DNA of 64,000 nucleotides from Nitrosospira briensis C-128 (GTDB taxonomy: Bacteria; Pseudomonadota; Gammaproteobacteria; Burkholderiales; Nitrosomonadaceae), in assembly GCF_000619905.2 (NCBI RefSeq), contig NZ_CP012371.1:2542001-2606000 (forward strand), written 5' to 3'. The translations under genes and the position numbers were made by a program. Below the pieces are notes generated by a model, which ran no database searches, had not been told where the DNA came from, and was given only the letters and a program-made list of their open reading frames with translations. Positions 55,149 to 64,000 of this stretch are shown here, piece by piece (within the stretch, counting starts at the first letter, position 1; the number at the start of each line of letters is the position of its first letter).

Positions 55149-55556
55149 TTATATACTGCCCGTTCCCCGATCGAGCTTGAGTGACCCGGAATTGATGCAA
55201 TAGCGTAAACCGGTTGGCTCAGGTCCGTCGTCGAATACATGCCCCAGGTGCGCGTCGCAACGAGCACACAATACCTCTGTCCGGTGCATGAAAAAGCTGT
55301 CATCTTCCTCGGCAGTGACATTGGCCGGGTCCACGGGTTGCCAGAAAGAAGGCCAGCCCGTGCCTGAATCGAACTTGGTATCCGAACTGAATAGCGCGGC
55401 GCCGCAGCATGCGCAACGGTATACGCCGTTGTCGTGGCAATTCCAGTATTCACCCGTGAAAGCGGGCTCGGTACCACCCTCGCGACAAACATGGTACTGC
55501 TGAGGCGTGAGCTGCTTTTGCCATTCCTGTTCAGACTTGACGATTTTTCGGTCCAT
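55149..55556 (-). CDS. msrB: Peptide-methionine (R)-S-oxide reductase
   Basis: A 135-residue MsrB that repairs methionine-R-sulfoxide. Two CxxC zinc pairs (CACCGA and CARCDAHLG), TGWPSFWQP, and the catalytic cysteine block [11 protein letters not shown] are all present. The ATG at 55556 was chosen. No signal peptide, so cytoplasmic. Confidence 0.96.
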   Translation of the reverse strand: MDRKIVKSEQEWQKQLTPQQYHVCREGGTEPAFTGEYWNCHDNGVYRCACCGAALFSSDTKFDSGTGWPSFWQPVDPANVTAEEDDSFFMHRTEVLCARCDAHLGHVFDDGPEPTGLRYCINSGSLKLDRGTGSI

Positions 55557-55644
55557 GATTCCCTTCAGTCGATAATTTAGCGCCACCTGAAAAGTATCTC
55601 AGGGATATTTCAGGGATATATTTCAAGCGGACCAAGAATGTCTG

Positions 55645-56862
55645 TCAATGTAGATGTACCGGAGCCACTTCGCCTTCTTCCGGAAATTCAGCATGTACCA
55701 CTTCGCCTTCCGGGTTTGGAAACAATGGAGCGCCACACTCCTCGCAATAGTCCAGAAGAAAATGATTTTGCAGCAACATGGTATGGCCTATACCGCATTC
55801 CCGCAAGGTCGTTTCGATTTGGGTTACGATATCGCTGCTCTCATCTTCATCGCCAACCAATGCCCATACTATCCCATACAGCACCTCGTTGCGATCCTTG
55901 AGCGTGAAACCTATACGGTATTCTTCCAGCCACTGATCATAGAACGGTGCGATTACCGCACGCAGCCTGTTAGGTGAAATGTTCAGGGTAGTTTGCAGGA
56001 AATTAACGGTGGCATGCGTGGAATAGGGCCGAGCGAGGCGATCCGCCATGCGCCAGGCCGAAAAAAAGCCATCGGGTATCAGCAATTCAAACGCGCACCC
56101 CAGGAACAACTTCCGCAAAGCTTCACCACCGTGAGTCTGCCATGCAGGCACAATTTCGTCTTTTGATAACATCAGAGCCGGCAAGTTGCTGTTCCTGGTC
56201 TCGCCAGCCCCATCCGTTTGTTGCCAGCGGAACATGGCCTTTCCTTGCGGCACCGCGATACCCCCGAGAAGATAGCGTGTATCGGAGAGGAAACGGCCGG
56301 TTTCGGGCAGCCGGTTGGGGTTCATATGCAACTTGCGTTCTCCCGCCACCGCTGCTGCCCATAGCTTGCCGGCCAGCTCATGTGTAAGGTGATAGCCGCG
56401 TGGTAACTGGTCGGGACTGAACAGGCAATCCGCGAGCACGAACTGGACATTCGGCGCCAGCACATGGGTCTGCAACTGTAGGCGCAAATTGGCCAGCATT
56501 TCTTCGTCTACCGGACCCGAAGGAATCGAAAACCGCGACCAGGTCAGCACCGGCACGGCGAACATCAGAACATCATAGCGCCGATCTTCATGTGTCAATA
56601 TGCTGCATTCAATTGCCGCCTCTATGGCATAAATGAACTCGCTATAACCCGCCGGGTCGGTATCATAAAGCTGATCCAGCGCCGCTTCGAGATTCTGATC
56701 GTCGCTTGTCCGCAGCTGGGCATGTATCTTTGCCGCAAGCCGGTTTTCCCAGAATGCGTCTTCTATACGGCTGCCTGAAGCGGCAAGCCCCGCCGCCAGG
56801 CGGCAAAGCTCTTGCACTGCGCGCGGAGATTTGGTGCGATGGGGAGCGCGAGTTTTTTTCAT
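55645..56862 (-). CDS. DUF2863-family protein
   Basis: A 405-residue soluble protein. It matches the betaproteobacterial DUF2863 family in its blocks ELCRLAAGLAASGSRIED, YDVLMFAVPVLTWSRFSIPS and DYCEECGAPLFPNPEGEVVH. The last of these holds a CxxC that could bind metal. Function unknown. The ATG at 56862 is preferred to an upstream one at 56991 lying in non-conserved sequence. Confidence 0.88.
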   Translation of the reverse strand: MKKTRAPHRTKSPRAVQELCRLAAGLAASGSRIEDAFWENRLAAKIHAQLRTSDDQNLEAALDQLYDTDPAGYSEFIYAIEAAIECSILTHEDRRYDVLMFAVPVLTWSRFSIPSGPVDEEMLANLRLQLQTHVLAPNVQFVLADCLFSPDQLPRGYHLTHELAGKLWAAAVAGERKLHMNPNRLPETGRFLSDTRYLLGGIAVPQGKAMFRWQQTDGAGETRNSNLPALMLSKDEIVPAWQTHGGEALRKLFLGCAFELLIPDGFFSAWRMADRLARPYSTHATVNFLQTTLNISPNRLRAVIAPFYDQWLEEYRIGFTLKDRNEVLYGIVWALVGDEDESSDIVTQIETTLRECGIGHTMLLQNHFLLDYCEECGAPLFPNPEGEVVHAEFPEEGEVAPVHLH

Positions 56863-57018
56863 TAAAATTGATGTGCGCGTATGATCAAAAAAATATTTTA
56901 ACTTAAATCCCGGGGATGGAAGGAGGATACGCTTTAAGGGGATCGAACGATGCGAAGGAACGAGCGGATCATCTGCTCCGCTCCTCCGCACTACCCGGCT
57001 TTCTCGCCGCTGATGGCG

Positions 57019-57321
57019 TCAGAGTGGAAGCTTCGCGCCGAGTACGTCTATATACTCAATCTGCGGGGGTTCCGCCAGTAGATCGGCCGCGTTGGCGCTC
57101 AGTGCTTCTGCGATCGGACCGGATAAATGCGCCGACCGCCCCGCCTCATCGGCGAATGCATCGAAAACGCCGAAAGTGGATGGGCCCAGGCGAAGAGCGA
57201 ACCATACCGGCGTCTGGGCTTCCTGGTTCGCGAGTGTAAGTCCCTGCTCGAGAAAATTGCTTACATCGGTTTCCTTCCCCGGTTTGGCTTGTAATCGTAC
57301 GAATAGAGCGACTTTTAGCAT
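57019..57321 (-). CDS. Antibiotic biosynthesis monooxygenase-domain protein (putative quinol monooxygenase)
   Basis: A 100-residue ABM-fold protein with KVALFVRLQAKPGKETDVSN, a central PVWFALRLGPSTFGVFDAFA and the helix EAGRSAHLSGPIAEAL. Such proteins include small cofactor-free oxygenases and heme-degrading enzymes; the exact role cannot be read. The ATG at 57321 was chosen; a longer frame upstream is not conserved in character. Confidence 0.85.
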   Translation of the reverse strand: MLKVALFVRLQAKPGKETDVSNFLEQGLTLANQEAQTPVWFALRLGPSTFGVFDAFADEAGRSAHLSGPIAEALSANAADLLAEPPQIEYIDVLGAKLPL

Positions 57322-57861
57322 AATGGCTTTCCTTTCTGAAGTTGAACAACGAGGCACAACTCCAGGCATCATACCGTTTCCCGTAAATGGCGAGACTGGC
57401 AAATTAAATAAAGTTCTTTCACCCACCCTCATATCCTTGCATCGGTCGTCCATGCAGACGGCAGTGCTGCGAGCTTTTTTCGCGGTGGAATTGCCCGGTT
57501 AGAGTGAGCGACAGGCACTCCACTGAAGAATTGGATCAGGTCCTTGACCTGCTATCAATAATTAGCGAGTTGCCACTACCTCGCTCGATAAATTGATGCT
57601 TCCGAAGCGCTGATCGCCCCAAGGAGAAGAAGCATGGCTGGGTTTGGTGTGGCCTGGAATCATTGCCAGGTTGACTGAGTAACCCAAACTGGCGAGGCTG
57701 TGGAATCGGAACTCAACAGGCATTGCCAGGAAGTGGAGACCTGAAGCGTGCGACGGCCGCCCGACGGTAGTTGCTACATTGATGCCCTTATACAAGAAGG
57801 GAGCCGCAGCTCCCTTCTTGTATAAGGGCAGAGGATCAGTCCGCTGCCAAAATGATATATT
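57322..57861. other. 540-bp stretch without a recognised gene
   Basis: Frames run in both directions but none has recognisable motifs. The leftward frame 57562-57795 (HTKPSHASSPWGDQRFG, LSSEVVATR) has protein-like composition and may be a gene remnant, which I could not assign. A perfect 21-bp-arm hairpin lies at 57784-57829. Confidence 0.4.
57784..57829. repeat. Perfect 21-bp inverted repeat with 4-base loop
   Basis: The arm ATACAAGAAGGGAGC preceded by GCCCTT is exactly complementary to the other arm, with loop CGCA. It lies 33 bases after the stop of the TIGR04073-like gene on the minus strand, so it may terminate it, but no T-run follows. It could also be an RNA-stabilising structure. Confidence 0.75.
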
Positions 57862-58233
57862 CTACTTCCAGTTTGGCTGGAATCGAGTTTGCTGGGTCCG
57901 GTAATCCTGCCAGGCATAACCGGGAGAGACCAGCGGTTTGGCTGGGATGAAGAACGTACCCAGATCCGCAACCCCCGCCAGCGAACGGCCGACCCCATAG
58001 GTAATACCGGTCAGCAACCCTGTGGTAAGTCCATAACCCAAGCCTTTGTCATTAGTCTCCATCAGCATGCTCTTCGGAACTTCCGCGATGCCTGTTACGG
58101 TATTCGCGGCGCCGTGCGCGAGTTTGTTGCCTACGCCTAGGCCGTAGGTCGCATAACTGGCAGCCACTGCGGCTTCAGACGAGAAGAATATCAGAGTAGA
58201 TAGTATCAGTAACGGTTTCAGCGTACTTTTCAT
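57862..58233 (-). CDS. Exosortase system-associated protein, TIGR04073-like
   Basis: A 123-residue exported protein. The signal peptide (about 1-24, ending AVAA) is followed by YATYGLGVGNKLAHGAANTV, GIAEVPKSMLMETND, GYGLTTGLLTGITYGVGRSL and AGVADLGTFFIPAKPLVSP. This glycine-patterned block set is that of the TIGR04073 family, found in exosortase-bearing Gram-negatives. No exosortase or PEP-CTERM gene is in the window. Function unknown. Confidence 0.85.
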   Translation of the reverse strand: MKSTLKPLLILSTLIFFSSEAAVAASYATYGLGVGNKLAHGAANTVTGIAEVPKSMLMETNDKGLGYGLTTGLLTGITYGVGRSLAGVADLGTFFIPAKPLVSPGYAWQDYRTQQTRFQPNWK

Positions 58234-58518
58234 CGATACCTCCGAAAGGTGGATTGAATAAATCAAACCCGATTTAACACTAGCACGGATGAGATGCAAT
58301 GTCAAATGTATTACCCCTACCCCGCTTGGCGCATGGGTTGGCGAGAAGCGATAGACGCTATGAAAGTGATGGATGCATTGAACGGAGAATATGGAAGCCA
58401 CAGTTCCGACGCCTCTTCCGGACGTCGGAATAGGCTGGCAGAAGGAATCTGCAACATTTTTTCAGGCTCACCCCGTGATGAGTAATGGGCGATTAAGGGG
58501 TAAATAAGGGGTGAGTAT

Positions 58519-63286
<4,768 letters not shown>

Positions 63287-63290
<4 letters not shown>

Positions 63291-64000
63291 AATGTGCTCC
63301 TCGAATTCCCATTTGTGCCATTTGTATTGTTGCCGTTGATGGCAGCGGGATTTACGGCTCCATCAATGGGTGCTGCAATCACGCGTTCGATCTCATTGAC
63401 CAGGCGGTGGTAATTCGCGAGCGCGCGCACATAAAGAATTCTGTTCTGGAATAAAGTCCGCTGCGCATCCAGTACTTCAAGAAATCCGAATTTACCCAGC
63501 TCATAGCCTCTGTTGGTAACCTCGAACGCGCTTCTGGCCGCAGGTAGAATTTCGTCACGCAGTATTCCTACCTCGTTTTGTGCGCTCGACAAAGCCTCAT
63601 ACGCAAGCGTGAGCTCGGCTTTAAGCCGCAGGTCGATGGCTGCCTGCTCGTCGATGGCCTTATCTACACGTTGATGCGCTTCGCGGACATTGCCCTGATT
63701 ACGGTCGAAAAATGGTAACGGCATCACCAGGCTGACCACAGGCGTATTGCCCCCCAGCAGCGCGTGGTGAACGACACCCGCGTTCACGGTGAGATTCGGT
63801 ATCTGACGGGTCTGTTCCACCTCCAGCAGTGCTTTACGCTGTTCTATATTTTTCATGGCGCGAAGCGCTGCGGGGCTGCTGAGGACGCGTTCCGAGAGAA
63901 CTTCAAAGCTCGGCAGGGTGATCAATAATTCCAGATTTCCCAGCGCCCGGGTAAATCGGGGGGAAGCGTTACCCCATAGCAGCGTCAGCCGTTTGCGCGC
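63287..64000 (-). CDS. czcC: Outer-membrane efflux protein (CzcC/TolC family), 5' end outside window
   Basis: The C-terminal 237 or so residues of a TolC-like channel. The open frame continues to the window edge (RKRLTLLWGNASPRFTRALG), so the start lies beyond 64000. PNLTVNAGVVHHALLGGNTPVVSLVMPLPFFDRNQGN and GYELGKFGFLEVLDAQRTLF are typical of the CzcC group's second repeat. It is the first seen gene of the leftward metal-efflux operon. Confidence 0.92.

Noticed and set aside
57092-57502. Rightward frame opposite the ABM-domain gene
   Set aside because: Antisense to a gene with recognisable fold motifs; no start signals.

Overview
The window looks like a chromosomal segment of a betaproteobacterium, most probably an ammonia oxidiser of the Nitrosomonadaceae (Nitrosospira-like). 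I infer this from the housekeeping gene order, a DUF2863 protein, an exosortase-associated TIGR04073-type protein and the mix of efflux and stress genes. No 16S rRNA gene is present to prove it. I found no rRNA, tRNA or CRISPR.

Bases 1-33,000 are accessory in character. They hold decayed mobile DNA (a frameshifted serine recombinase and the tail of an IS3-type transposase), a small secreted protein behind phased 11-bp repeats, a membrane zinc peptidase, a cytochrome P450 and an isoaspartyl peptidase. A DevBCA-like ABC exporter with a NodT-type outer-membrane factor follows. Next is a tyrosinase flanked by two near-identical copies of an O6-alkylguanine-DNA alkyltransferase gene, then a metallophosphoesterase and a YeiH-type transporter operon. 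After that come a RES-type toxin-antitoxin pair, several small disordered secreted proteins, a RIO-type kinase, two glycosyltransferases, a zinc alcohol dehydrogenase, a pyrophosphatase-CHAD pair and a fatty-acid desaturase. Several genes here are broken by frameshift or truncation.

Bases 33,000-57,000 are mostly housekeeping: rpmG-rpmB, radC, coaBC-dut, ffh, a CcsA-type protein, a CorC/HlyC-type protein, pilD-coaE-zapD, ispD-ispF-thpR, tsaB-rimI-uracil-DNA glycosylase, LemA with two TPM proteins, lplT, alr, a parvulin, bolA, yciI-yciB and msrB. The last 6 kb is a leftward heavy-metal RND efflux operon (czcC-czcB-czcA) whose first gene runs off the window.

Three patterns cut across gene boundaries. 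First, a MITE-like repeat family with AAATCCGGTA-type terminal inverted repeats occurs four times (about 8.76, 13.3, 36.2 and 53.6 kb), next to gene starts or inside operons. Second, a 14-bp near-palindrome, GTRCG-NTAN-CGYAC, occurs four times between 20.4 and 31.5 kb, twice just upstream of small secreted protein genes. Third, a roughly 700-bp direct duplication carrying ogt brackets the tyrosinase locus.
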